Origin: Anisakis pegreffii
Taxonomy: Eukaryota; Nematoda; Chromadorea; Rhabditida; Anisakidae
Direction of reading: 5' to 3'
Assembly: GCA_035041965.1 (NCBI GenBank)
Contig: JAPYMA010002819.1
Coordinates: forward strand, 1 to 64,000
DNA: 64,000 nt
The notes beneath the pieces were generated by a model. That model searched no databases and was not told the origin of the DNA. It saw only the letters and a list, made by a program, of their open reading frames with translations. Position numbers and translations under genes: made by a program. The number at the start of each line of letters is the position of its first letter. Within the stretch, counting starts at the first letter, position 1. Positions 12,004 through 27,000 of the stretch are shown here, one piece after another.

Positions 12004-15000
12004 ATGGAGACCACTGAAGTGGTTCGTAGGACGCAAAGAACCACGAAGACAGTGACGCGTTCAGAACAGCAAGTGGTCTATGGTACGCATAAGACTGAAC
12101 TGGTCAATGTTCGCGTCTCATCGAGCGCATTCGAAGCGTCTGGAGGAGGTGCTGGAACTGCTGGCATACATACGGTCATAAGTCAGCCGATCAGCCGAGA
12201 AGGCTTCGAGAGGCGAAGTATTACGCTTATAACACCGACGGGTCACGGTCACAGAAGTCCGAATGCTGGTGGTTCACTTTCGATTGAACCAATTGAACTG
12301 GGCACTCCGATCACAGCGGATCAAATGGACGAGAAACGCGAAAATCGTCGTGTTTACGACTACTTGTGTAGACTTCTTGAAGTGAGAACGTAAGTTTACA
12401 CGTGACCATGAGTATGCCTTGTAAAGTTCCCTGCGATCACCCAGTTAAGAAGAACTCAACAATACTTTTCAAGAAGGAAATTCTGAGTGGCTAGCGATTA
12501 TTTGTAGTATATCGATCACCAAGAGAATGGATAATATGTTCATGACAACTAGCGATCTTAAGTCTTACTTTATCGCACTGATCGTGCGATACAGCATCGA
12601 GAGATTTAAGTTATCAGCTCTCTGCACATTCATGATCATAATCTCAATAATCTCGAACTTATCACACAAAATTACACCAGGTCTTACCCTAGATCTTCTT
12701 ACCCATATTCCTTCATCTTCGTCTTCCTACCATTAGCTAGAAGTTTATTGAAATTTTACGAACTATTTGAAAAAAATTCTCAATGAAATCCCTCTAACAT
12801 GATTCAGCGTAATCTATCAGAGTTGAATTTTTTGTAATGATGAATTTTTTTAAGAAGAGAAATATTGTTAAAAATATTTGTGCTGCATGTAGAATAATAT
12901 CATAAATACACCTAAATGTACTCACTCGTACGTGTGAATTGTATAAATCAGTGGAATGATTGCTGAATCAATGCAGGAAATGGTAAAGTGATAACAAAAA
13001 TTTTTATGACTGATAACAGCAACAGCATCATCAGCAAAAAAAAACCATCTGCGGAGGCTTAGTAGTGCTTCTTCTTCTTCAACAAACCACAAGCAAACAA
13101 ATACATTCACACAAAAATATTCTATTCATACTATTTGTTATTGTCAACAAAAGAAATGTCCTCAGTATAGGACATGGGAAAGAGAGCGAGTGGGAATGGG
13201 AAGGCGATGGAAGCGTATGAGAAAGCTTGCATGATCAGAATTAGAAAATAAACGTTGAAAATGATAGTGACTGAATTTGAAGTGGTAGCTGAAGTTGAAT
13301 GAGTCAGTCACTCGATGACTAGCTTCCCGATCGGAACAGCAAAGTTCCGGAAAGGAACTCTAGATTGATGAATTCAGTTGGTTGGTTGAATGTTTACGAA
13401 CAACGGATATCCCGGAAGAGATTCAACTCGAGCAGAATCTTTCGAATGGCGTTCTACTGGCTCGACTCGCGAACTTTTTCGCACCCGATATGGTGCCACT
13501 CAATAAAATCTTCGATTTTGATCAGGTGAAAATGCTCTTGTGATTGATCTTGAACATATTCTTAAACATGACATTAAATGGATGATCGATGAATTATCCA
13601 ATTTGATACCATCATTCTCATAAGCAAACGAATGAATAAACTGTCAAAAATTTTGTCCAGAAAATACATTTTTCACTGAGAGCATCAATTAGCAAAGAGA
13701 TATTCTTTTAAAACTGCATCCGCTTATGAGATGCCAATGAAATGAATAGATTCGAAGATGTGTTTTTTGTTGGATATTTATTCTTGAAGCATGGTTTTTA
13801 GTGTAAGATCTCTTTCATGTATTCATGAAACAACATATTAAAAGTTTTAGTCTCGTTACAAGAAGGACGGTAAGCCATGCTATCGTCATACGGATAACAT
13901 CGTCATGTGGGCAGGAGCTGCACGCGCTATGCGCCTTCCAGAGGTATCGATCAGCTCCGATTATGATCTATCTCTAAATTTTGATTGACTTTTCAAGATT
14001 CAGAATTTTTCTCGAGAAATTATTCGCTCAACATAATAACACTGAATGTTTAAAACAACGTTACGGTAATACTGTCAATGATACGACGAAAAGTTTTATG
14101 TGTGCTATCCAGGTGCTAATCCCAGAAACAGTTGATATCTATGAAGGACGTAATATCAACACGATATTTTGCTTGTACGCTCTAGCCCTTCACCTGTTCC
14201 GTTTGAGACGTGGTCCACCGATCAGACTTCAAGCCGGCAATGCGCAATTCCCTGGTAAGTGCCGTGCACACGAGTGAGGAGAAGAATTCTTTATGAGAAA
14301 TTTCATACGATTAGCGAATTTCGCATCTTTCATAGAGTTCTTCATTATCATTTGCAGATTGTTCCGTCGAAAGTTTTTGTGATTTTCGGGGATTATTTGT
14401 AAAAAAAAGTTCGATGACACGCACAATGATCACATTTTGATGGTCATTTGTTTAGAGTCTGTAATGGAGGAAATGCATGAACGTCTGAAAGACAGCGATA
14501 TTCCGGCATTCGGCGAGCTCAGTGGTATGTTGGATACGACGATGCCTAGCGATAAGGATGCGCATTCGATGGCTATATATAAGATCAACAAAGCCCTAAA
14601 CTCAAAGGTAACGAGCCAGTGCCCTCAGAAAGGCATAAAATTCTCGAGAATGCACACATTCCAGTATTTGCAACAGTATTTGGACTAAGCAGTGCAAAAT
14701 CTCAAAAAGAGATGGCATAGAAATGGTACGATGCAATCGCTCTGCTATGCGATATCCCTTCAGGAATTGAACGATCTCTTTGGAACTAAGCATTTTCCGC
14801 CGACAACCAATATATTTTTCTGATTCATGAGAATTTGCTGAATCGAATGGTGTGTAAAAATCATTAGGTCGCTAAGCATATCCGAGGATAAAGATGTCCT
14901 GAATGTCGTATACATATGTTCCCATATTAGTGCAATAGTGATCAGCCTAGAGATCAATTGGGAGAGTTTGGCGATGGTATGAAATCGATTACCCAGCTTT

Positions 15001-18000
15001 TCGATATAACTTCAGAAATCCAGCGATGTCTCTAAAATTAAGCATTTTCCGCCGACATGTATATTTTTCTCATAGCGGAGAATCTACTCTATCCGATAGT
15101 TTGAAAAATTAACGTAATTCTGAGAAACCTGAGCACATAGGTAGCTTGAATATGATACTCGTGATATTCCTATACTCAGGCACACTTCATCAGCCTCGCC
15201 ATCAAATGAACAAGACCTGGCCGTTTAATCAACTCGTTCAGACCTTGAGACACCCATAGAGATTTCAGCTAGATCTGTGAAAGTCAAACATCTCTCTTTT
15301 AAGGATGAACTCCTGAAGTGTTTGAAGAATCCAGACGCCGGTATATTGTACGTCAACGATGGACTAGTAGACAACTACCAAGCACTGCTGAAAGACACAA
15401 AAAATCTGCAGCAATCTGGCCACGGTGATCTGGATCGAGAGCAAATGCAGAAGATTGTCACCAGAGTGAATCGTATGTCGTTCCCATTCATTTGCAACAT
15501 TACGTGTTTAATTCATGTGAAAATACCATCTGTTTATGAAGAAATTGCTTTAGAATATTCATAACACTTCAAGGAACACTTTAGGAAAGTTATTGGAAGA
15601 CATTCGTCCGATTGATTGTGTGCAACAGATCAAACATTTTGAATTTTGATCAACACTGAAAATTTTGAAAATCACTCCAAAATGGACAGTAAAGTGCTTC
15701 ACTCAATTTACAATTAGAATAATTCAACTCTATGACCTTGACGAAAGCTGAGTTGAAAGATTTCGCATAGAAGTATCAGTAGGTGATTGACTAATTAGGT
15801 GATCTTGAGTGGAGAGCTATCGCTAGTCATTTTCTCAAAATTTTCTTCGCATCTCAAAAGCTGAAATATCGCAGTGGCGACGCTCACGATGATGATCGGT
15901 TACAGAGACGGATGCACTGAAACGTTTGGATGTTCTATTCGCGAGTGGAGGTGCATTTGATCTGACTGAAATGACGAGGATACTCGACGATTTGCAACAG
16001 GAAAGTGTCATGCAACGGGCAATTCCGGTCTACGGAGACCTGCTCTATCAAACGAGACGAACCCAGCAAGCACCGTTGAGTGTGCAACAAGTCGATAAAA
16101 TTGTTGAAGGTTAGGCATGATTACTATCGTGAATGCTATCAGTTTCGTTACTATCACCATCAGTAGCACCACTGTTATCATTACAGTCCTTATCACCACG
16201 AATATCACTGCCCCCATTGTTGTCTTTAATATAGCTGTTATCATTTTATCACTATTATCATTTGATCACAAGGATCGCTATCAGGCACTCTATCCGATTC
16301 GATTCCGTATTGCATTAATGCAGTACTTGATATGTTGTAGCCGTGAATGGATGTGTCCGTATCAAGCTAGAGGTTCAAGAAGGTGATACAGACGGTCTTT
16401 ATGAGGTTCTCTCAACTCAACCAGAACTTCAGTGTGCCGACATGTTACGTGCTGAGTTGAAGCCAGTCTATATGGAGTACTTGAAACATGAATATACAAA
16501 CAAGGATAAAGACTTCATTGTGCTTCCGGCACGCATTCAAGAAATCGTTCGAAATATCTCTACAGTTCAACCGCTAGAAAGTAAAGTTTCCGCATTTATG
16601 CGTGTTTTGTTCATGCTGTTCGTTTTCAGATGAAATACTCAATTTATGCATACTTTTCTGTCTGTAGATAATTTCTCATACCTGTGGTGTCATGATCAAA
16701 GTTCGATTGCTGTTATTGTCTTTACCAGTTCTTCTTGATCCGCTGTAATGCTTACAATTTAAGCGATCAACGCGTGCAACGAACTCAAGTTAGAGGCGCA
16801 AAAAGGTGACGCCAACGGTCTCTACAGAGTTCTCGTCACAAAGCCACAACTTCAGTGTGCTCAAATAGTGCGAGAAGACTTGAAACCAATCTATTTGGAG
16901 TACTTACAACATGAATTTGTGCATAAGGATAAAGATTTCGTTGTACTACCGCAACGACTCCAAGAAATTGTTCGAAATCTCAACAAAATTCAGCCAGATC
17001 AAACCGAAGGTTTCTTTATTTATGGTTTCCGAAGGTTTCATTCATACCATTCACTTTCAAATGAAATATTCCACCTATAATTGTCATTCACATGATCGAA
17101 TCACTCACCCACAATGATGTTGTTACACTACCTCTAAGTTGTTACTGTTTAAGTGATGAGCACTTGCATTCGAATCAAATTCGAGACACAACAGGATAAC
17201 GCCAACGGTCTCTATCGACTTCTCGCAACTCAGCCACAACTTCAGTGTGTGCAAATGTTGCGGGAAGACTTGAAACCAGTCTATTTGGAGTACATGAAAC
17301 AAGAGTATGCGATCAGAGATAAAGACTTCATCGTGCCTCCCCAGCAAATTCAGCAAATCATTCGTGCTGTCAATTCAATTCAACAACAACGCGACGGTTC
17401 AGTTGCTCACATTTTTTTGGCGATTTTGATTTTTAATTAATACGCAACGAATCGACAATGAACGAATTGGCCCGATTGAAATCTCATTGTCAGGATTTAA
17501 GCGAATCCTTATTTCGAAACGTGTGCATGATCTATTGTGCTATCAATTTGGCGAGAATTGAGGAGAGATGGTCTTTATGAACACCCTTAACTGTGATTAT
17601 CTAGTAATCTGCTGAGCACTGATCTTTCGAAAAGAACAGATATTTCAAAGTATGTGTATGCTATATGGAATATCGTTCGATGCTTGAATCCCACCTGATT
17701 GTTTGAGCGTCAAATCAATTCACATAACGAAGCAAATTGAGGTTGCTTGAATTCCCTCCCGTAAACACCTTAAAATAAGCCAATCCACATTTGAATCGCC
17801 TTTTTCAGTCGGTACCATCGAAAAAGCAGTGCAATCCGGTGATGTGGAAACGTTGAAATCGTCTCTGCAGAATTGTAGAGATGCAAATTTGGAATTCATC
17901 GAATATTATCTGATCATACTGCAAACGATTACGATCACAGAGGAGACAACAATTGAGGAAATTATAGAAATCATTAGAAGGGTCAATTTGGCTGTGCTTA

Positions 18001-21000
18001 AAGCGAAACAAGACGGTCAAAAAGGTATTTATCTATCGTCATTACGATCAATTGAAATTCAAGTGCCATTCCAAGAGTGTCACACTCGAAAGATCACATC
18101 CCTCAAGTTGCATATGCATTGAAAGTTTAGACGATCCGTTAAAGAAAATTGCAACTGAATGAAATATGAATGGGAATTCGAATTGAGCTTTAAATATGAC
18201 TTTCAGCCGCAAATTTGAATCGTCTTCTGTTGAGAGCCGAAAGAAATTATGCAAAAGATGCGTTGAAAGAAGATTGGAAAGATAAAGTGATTGTGGACTA
18301 TTTGAGCGATTACGTGATGCGTCTCGAGCAAGAGATCATCACGAGACAACGCAAATTCCTTAAGGTAAATCCATAGTAAGCTAATGATAGAGAATTATCA
18401 ATATCGAGAGTAGTGTAACGTTCAACGAGTTTTTGCTATGAGTTTATATCAGTTTATATCACATTCGGGTGCTTCCCATTACCCCTTTGTCGTAAACGTT
18501 TGTATTGTTCATGATTGCAATCGATTATGATTGCATGAAAAGCTATTGTCTGTGACATGTTCACTTCAAACTGATTCACATGGATTCTCATTCTTTTCAG
18601 ACGTGTTCTATTCACTCTCATAGCTATCACATGCGAATATCGTTCTCTTGATTGAGTTTTTATCATTCATTTCGTCTCATTCCACTTCACAGTTTGAATC
18701 AATTTCTCATTCTGTAGCAATACTATTTACTGGATGCGTTGACGAATGTTGACAGCCGAAATCAACAATACAGCAATTGAATATTATTGCTCAACAACGT
18801 TCGAGAGTCAAATGATCAATTATAGAGTGTATTTGATAGAATGAGAATTTCACTTTGACTGTTGAGCGAAATGAATGAGAAATTAACAGAAGAGAACACT
18901 TTCGGTGATAAAAGCTATGAGAGTGATTATAACAGTAAGGAAAAGAATGAAAACCCTGTTGAAACGAATGAAAACCCTGTTAGGCCCGGACGAGCTAGTG
19001 ACACGAGCTAATGACACCAATTGACACCTTCAACTCACCCAAAATGGGTAATTTCACCCTCTACGAGAACCACTGAACTATGACAACGTTCAGTGATTGT
19101 CTCTATTGGATTCAATGAATTGATAATTCATCAAATGAATAAAACGCTTTAATTTATTCAACCCCTTACGAACATTCAGATATTTCCATGACAGTACAAC
19201 ATTCTGAGTGCTCAGAGTAAAACTTTTCCAGAATTTTTGCAGTTTCTACGTTTCAGGATCATGAAAAAGAAGGAATAACGCAGCAAGATTTGAACAATAA
19301 TGATCTCGGTTACATCGCTGAACCAATCGAGCAAAAACGTGGTGAGCGCAGCAGTGGAGTTGGTGAGGTGTACGTGAAGATGGCTGACAATTCAGTTGCT
19401 TTCCAAAAACCGCCACCGAAAACTATCAATGAGTGGCTTTTGAATAGTCGCGATATCGAGGTTACACTTTAACACTGAGCTCCACCCAGTTCGAGATATT
19501 TGACTGCATCGTATCTGATAAAAAGTTAATTAATAGTGTGGATCTCATGAATCCACTATTACACTATCGGAATGTGTTCGAAAATGCCGAAACTTGAGAG
19601 GAACCTACCTGTCTGAAGTTTTGATGATTATCTTCGCGATTTTGCAGCAAAGAACTTTGAAATTGTTATTGAAATTGTGAAATTTAAGGATTTGATTGAA
19701 CAAGAGAACGCAAAGCGCCAAAGCGAGACGAAGCAACTAAAACTTGAAGACGAGCTCTTGGAGGATCGCAAAAAACGCGAGGAGGCAGCCAGAAAAATCC
19801 AACGAGCCTGGCGTAACCAACATGTCAGTCGCGAATTCAAAGAGCTGAGTCAGTGCTACAGTATGCCATAGATACCATACACACAATACTGTATAATACT
19901 CCGATACGGTATCCTATAGTAACCGCCTTTCCGTTATTTCAGGAAATTCAGCGAATCCATCGTTGCCAGTCGTCAGACGGTTCATCAAGACGCTAGTGAA
20001 CACAAAGGAGGATGCTGAAGAAGAAACAGGTTCGTTTGCTTCGTTGGAATTTTTTGAGTTTACAAGAAAATTCTCAAGTCCTGAAATGTTTTCTCGGAAC
20101 AACATGAGTTTTCCCGAGTTTTCATTCAGCTGCATGGAAATTTCGGAAAAAACCATTCAATTCACATGATTCATTGAGCCGTAACGTTATAAGAAAGATT
20201 ACTTCAGAGATTGAGGACAACAAATCGCGAAAAACAAGGTTGATCAATACGAATCGTCACATGGACGAGCAGCTGAAAGATCTTGACAATCGAATTGCTC
20301 TACTGGTCAAGAATCGTATCAATCTTCAGGTTCAGTGTTATCAATACTCTTATCAGTATCAATCACAATCAGTAGTATTCTTATCAAGTATTACTCCCTC
20401 TCGTACCATCACCTTCGAAGATTGAAGGCAACAAATTGAGGACATCTAGGAGATTCTCACGTTCTGAAATGTTTTCCCGATCAATGCAAGCTAGTTTCGA
20501 TTCATTGATCATTGTAATCACCATGATTTACTTACTCAACAATTACGGTTCATTCCACGGCTTTACTCATTGGTTATCACTGATATTGCAAGTAGTATCA
20601 TTGTTATTAATACCAGTTTCTTGAGCATACTCGAATGAGGTTTCATCGCTGGTTTCAAGGAACTGATCGAGCATGGCAAGAAGCTATCAAAGGAGGCGAC
20701 AGATCGAATCAATTGGGTGCATCAGCCGAATTTATCGGACGTGAAGCATGAGCACGATGAATGGGACGCATTCGAGATGATTTGCTATCATCTACAGACC
20801 GAACCGCAACATATCGCCAGACTTATCGATTGCTGTTACCAAAAACCTGAGGGTGCCTGCCTTTAAAATGACCACTTCTACATCATCAAAATGATCAAAT
20901 GATTTGTTGCATAACATTCTGCTTTCATACGAAACTTTCTCCCAAACATGGAACTTGAACCCACAAAACATCACTTACTGTTCGAACACGCTAGTCATTG

Positions 21001-24000
21001 AGTCAAAAACTTTACCAACCACGTCAAATGCCCTCTCCGCTGATGATTTGTTCTGAATGATGCAATCATTTTAATTGATTTCACTAATCAATGATATAAC
21101 TGAAAATCGAGTAAATATTGGCATCTCATTATGAATAATATATGAGTGATCAAGAGATCATTTATACGTTCAGAGTTTACCGTGGAACCTTAGAGAATCT
21201 TTTGAATTCTTGCTGAAATGTTCGCAAACAAGCTGTCAATCAAGCTGTCAAGCTTGATCTCGTTTCAGAATTGCCCAAATTCGCCAATGAAGCACTGTTA
21301 CCATTGTTCAATTTCGTTGCTGAAGAACGTGAAGAGTTTTTATTTGCACAGTTGATTCGAACCATTCTTAAACGCGATATAGACTCGATGAAGCAACCCG
21401 AGATGCTTCGTAACACTAAAGCGTCTTTGGTCACTCAGATTTTGCTACCGTACGTTCTCTTCACATGTTTCAACGCCACTGTCATTTCACTCGATTATGT
21501 GCTTCATAGAACCGATATCGTACTCGTAAGATAACTGGCAGAATTATCGGGATCCTCTGATGATGTGATATGTATGATCTGATACTTTGATCAGTATTTG
21601 ATTTGATGCATACAATTAGTTGTTTTTTTTTGAGTATTTTGCATACTGGAACGATTTTCGTGATTTCGTGCTTTCAGTATGGTGACAAACATGGATGAGT
21701 TGAAGCCAAAGGTTGTTGAATTGTGTAAGCAACTTCGTCTGAAAGAGAATCAAATTGAGTTTTTCAATTTGGATCTGCACGCAATCTACGAGGCGTTCGA
21801 AGGAGAGAAACCGACCGATCTGAAAGAGGCGGCCAAAAACGAGAAGGTAGCATACGTGCTGAACACAAGCAAGACGTTCCTCTCAACCTGGGGCATCAAG
21901 TTTGCCGAGATTTTCTTCGATAAATCGTACAAAATCAAGTGGGTTTTGAACAAGCGACTTGCTTTGTTTCATTTATTTTTCAACTGATCACAAGGGAGTG
22001 TAAGAGCGAATTGAAGTTAAGAGAATAAGCCTTTTCGACTTAAATTTTTCGATTAAATGTGAAATTTTTTAGCTCGAAAAGATTCCTATCCGATAGGTGA
22101 ATGATCGACAGATCGATAAATTAGCATGAACCAATCTATTTAGCCAACTCGCCATTTGAGGAACCCCGTTTATAGGGTATATTGATAAATATATTGTTAT
22201 GAAACGGTGTGCGTACTGAAATTAGACGGTGAATAAACTGATAAATTGATTTGCGTGATTTCAGTAAGATGATCACTTATTTGGTGAATTCGATTTATAT
22301 TGATATGAAAGAACGTTTTCCGCATGCACCCCACAACGATATTGTACAGGTATGACAGACTATCCCATTGCTGGGGCTGATCTCTATTTTATTTAGCCTT
22401 AAACGAAAACGAACAATACATAGCGCAAGTATTTTCGGTTGTTATCATCAGCGGATTTACATTCAACTAATGAAAAATTCCGTCTGTTCTATTACCTGGA
22501 TTACCTGGATTGGCCAGGCTATCAAATGTTTGTAACATTACTGGCCACAATGCGTTTCCATTCGGTCCTTGATCTTGTTTTCCTTTGCCAGGTGTTACCC
22601 AATTTCTTTGTAATATCGTCTTTCCATCTTATTGGAGGTCTCCCGAATGGTCTTTTTATTCCTCTTCTGTTCTATTAAAGTTCGATAAGCTTTGTAATCA
22701 GAATGGAAAATTAAGAAAGCTTTCAGGGAATCGCTGGTTTGATCTACAAATGCTATTGGGAGAAAATGATCACTGCCGAGTTGAAGCACGACAATGGCGA
22801 GCCTGACGATGACCAGAACAAGCGAAAAGCAATCGGTCGTTTCGTTGAATTCGGTGTTGTAGATATCGGGGTTCGTTTCAGTCATTTGTGAGGATTATCT
22901 GATTAAAATTTGCATCCATACCAATTTCAAGTCATCTAATAATGGCGGATTACATGAAGTCAAATTTTCTGAATAATTTCAATTTCAGTACGGTGAAGAT
23001 AGATTTTATTTGATGTCACTGAACGAGTCAATCGCGAGGATCAACGATCTGACAATGTGAGTGACTTAACAAACAAATTGATGAATAGTCCTCAAAAAAT
23101 GCTACTATGATTTCAAACAAATTAACTTGCACAATCTCAAATCAGTGATAAATATTATGCAAATCTAATATGACTCCTGAATTAGATTCAATCATTATTA
23201 GTTCCGTATAGAGGACTTAGCATTGAGCGATACAATTCATTGATGATTGTGTGAGAAATTTTTTGCACACAACCAGAAAAATGATCTAATTTCATTCAGT
23301 GTGATCTTAGATGTAATGGTGGGTGCAAAAGAGATTACTGAACAAACTTCAGGCAATATCTAACACCGCTGATCGCCGAAGAAGTGGAGATCTACCAGCA
23401 ACACAAGTACACGGATGCGGCCGGCAGACGTAAACCCATCTTGCATATTTCGTTACCTCAACTCAACGCTATGCATCATTACACGAACACGAATTTGGCT
23501 GAAGTAAAACTATGGAATTTTTCATTTATGATTAGTAAACTAGCATTCTGTTAAGCTCAAACACAGGATTACATTCATATTGTTGGCACTCAAACCTCAC
23601 AATCGTTAAACTCTGTAAAGTTGAGTGGAAATTTTGGAATTCATAGAAATTCAGAGCGGTCGGTATCTCACTGCTGAGAATGCTGACTGACGGTTTGATG
23701 CAATACGCTGAAATTTTCAGGTTTTAGATACGATTTGAACGATCTTTTTAAAAAGTGGTAATTGCAGATGATTCCGAACGCACAAGATCCACTACGTGTG
23801 TTGATCGCGCAGACGAAGGCGCCAAACGCAGATCAAGAACTCTACGTGACCCTTCTGCTGCACCCAATGCCAATAACTGATCAAGCGCAAACCGACCCAC
23901 AGGAGTTGTTCGAGAAGTGAGCCGGATATCTGTGGATGTGTTCTGTTGTTGTTGCATCTATGAGCAATACTCGGATATCTGCAGATATTGATCGAGATTC

Positions 24001-27000
24001 TTTAAGATTTTAATCGCCATGTTGTTCTGCATCTCGACGAGAGACACTGAAATGAGAGTTGATTCAAAGAAATACTTTCAGAACCAAACGACACCTAGTT
24101 GAGTGTCTTCTATGCGGTTGTCCAGGCGATACTGTGCCAATGATGCTGAAAAATCCAACGTTAGAACGTGAAGAGCAGAAGTATAGGGAGTTACCGCATT
24201 CGGCAGAGAATCAGTTAGTATTCGACAACATTTTTCGGTTATCGAATCATTTTCGCATTTCAAAAAAAAACCATAGCAGTCATGATTATTATTGTACAAA
24301 AGTTGTACCAGAAAATCTGGAAATCTTTAGGAATTTCGAGAAATTTTTGGAAATTTTCTAAAAACGTCGACATTCCTTGAGAATAACGCTTCAAAGTGCT
24401 TAAAATCGATCCATTTTTATCGTTAAATCAATTGCAAATTTATTTACTACCATAAGAATCAAATGACCACAAAAAAGTGATGGCTTCTGCGCCATTCTAT
24501 GGTATGATCAAGAATTGATCACTCTGATCACTGTAATTGTAATTAAAATCAAGTCTTGAATCAATCGCATCTAATGATCTGTAAATTTTCTCCAATTCGA
24601 ATAGTTGCTAGAGTATAATACTTCCTGGAGAGTCGCGAGCTTGAGAGAGTAGAGGAATGACGAGAATCAACTTGAAGGGCGTCACTGAACGAAGAAAAAC
24701 TGCAACTGCAGAAGAATTTGAGGGAGCTGGAGAGATATCAACTCGTCACAATATTGAACAACTATCAGGCAATTGTAACGGCCATTGCTAAGGTTAGCTT
24801 CATCGATCCTTTCGAATGGATTATGAAACCAGATGCGATATTCACTAAGTTCAGATACGTACAATAGCCTGTGAACAAGACTTTATGTATTTTTGTTCAT
24901 AATTGCTCTGAACGGTAATAACTACCGTGATTGTTCGCAAACTGATTTCTGCAATGAGCGATCTTTGTTTGAGCAGAACATTAGTCAAAAGACTCCACAA
25001 TTGATTTCTCCGTCATCATTTTATTGCTAGATCGATGCGTTTTGATTGGCTGTTCATTACAATACAGTAACGTACAGTAGCCACTATAAATTTATCATAG
25101 CTTTCATAAAAAACGTTTACAGTACTTTTACTGCAGCTTTCACAAAAAAACTCGCCACAGTTTTATCGTAGCCTTAGAGAGTAGTTTTGAAAATTTGTGA
25201 ATGGTTTGAGGACATCAATCGTGAACGTGAATATCGACTGGAGAGAAGTGAACAGCTGGAGAATTTGCGTAAGACAATCACACAACTGGAAGAGAAACGA
25301 AAGGAGTACATCGAACGACTGAACTCCTATCAGGAGTACCTCGAGAAGTGCCTCGAGAACATTTCGGTTACACCAAAGTGAACAGAATTTGATTATTATT
25401 GTTCTTGTTGTTATTGTCAAGAGTGCAATTGAGAAAATATTCTTTTGATTTTTCATTTTGCTTAAATTTTTCTAGTTTCTGTTGAATGACTCTTTATCTT
25501 GACTCTTTTTTTGACTCTTTTTTAATGACTCTTTTTTTAACAATTCGTTTGATAGGCGGCAACAAAAATTGATCTGTTTCGAACAGCAAACTGTAATGAA
25601 TGAATAATGCTCTGATTTCGGGTCTAGGACATTTCGGCGACCACCGACACTTGGTGTTCGGTTTTTTTCTTTTTTTTCAGTTGCAGAGTGCCGGTATGAT
25701 TCAGCCAGAAATTTACACAAACCAATTGTCTGCGGAAGCAAATGTCCGTCACCCATAATTTTCGTTTTTTTGAATCGTTTCGTCAGATTTTGCGCGAATA
25801 AAAGTTTTAGAACCAAAACACACTGTGCTACTCTTTAACAGTCTATCTACTTAATGTGAGAACAATTATGAAAATTTGCAAACTGACTCTCGAAATTTTC
25901 CTAAAAAATAACAGATAACCAACTTGAAAATGAAATCGAACAGGAAATTCTCAATAATAGTAATAAAAATTAAGATCTGGTTAATAGTTTGGGTGATTTT
26001 TAATGAAAAATCGGGCTGAAGGAAGGCAAAAATAGAATGAATGATGAAATGAGATGAGAATTTCATAACAATAGTACTAGTAGCATGATTTTATGAGGGA
26101 ATGCATGAGATTGTTGTTTTGTTTGTTCAGTTTCTTATTCACATCTAATACACATGCTGACTCATTCGCCTTTACATAGTACTCAAGTATATTCAGTCCC
26201 AAATTTACTCTCTTTCTCGTACAACGAGCGATTTACAGTAGATGAACACTATAGTAAGCATTGGCGCGAACAACCAATGAAATTGGCGCTTCGTTGACAC
26301 TACAGTAAGCGGGAAGCAATCATAGGGTGACCGTGTAGGGAGGTTGGCCTCTGATTACCGTACCAATCATCCAATCAGCGCAGAGCGTTGTGCGGAAGTG
26401 AGCAAAGCGAAAAAATGCGCTGAATTTTTGCACACTTAAAAGAATAAAGGGAAAATGTTGTGGAATTTAGGCGTCCATCAATTCGTCCGGATTCAACGAA
26501 AGCCGGAAAGATCATGAAAGAGCGGCAGTCGTTGGATGCGATCAAGAAGGTGAAAATATCCGCGGAAAAACTGGACAAGCAAGGAATTCTGTTGTCGGTT
26601 GATGGTTATACGACGTTTAAAGAGTTCGTTGTCCTAATTTTGCTTGTGAAATCATCACTGTCATCAGTGTGTTTTCTCTTATTTCAGTTAAAGATTGGGA
26701 AGTATGCAGCTGGGCAGAGCCGAGAGGCTTGAGCTCAATTAGAAGTATAACGGCTGATAATCATTTTTATGCTTTCTCATTATTGTTTCGATCTCAAAAT
26801 AATTTGTCGTTATCATTGTCTAAGCGATTTGTACAGCTATTGCTTGATTGTTATCATGATATCGTTGTGATTGTTATCACTGAGGGAATTTATAGATATG
26901 GAAAGCTGTCGTTGGAATTCAGCACTACCGATCGACCAGGAATTCTCACGTTGACACTTATTGAATCAAAGCTGCCCCAAGAGCCGTATGAATTCGATTT

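Noticed and set aside
20030..20169. Extension of the IQGAP frame past 20029
   Set aside because: Splicing at 20029 to 20208 restores the conserved IEDNKSRKTR to LVKNRINLQ segment in phase; the extension is a repeated intronic sequence.
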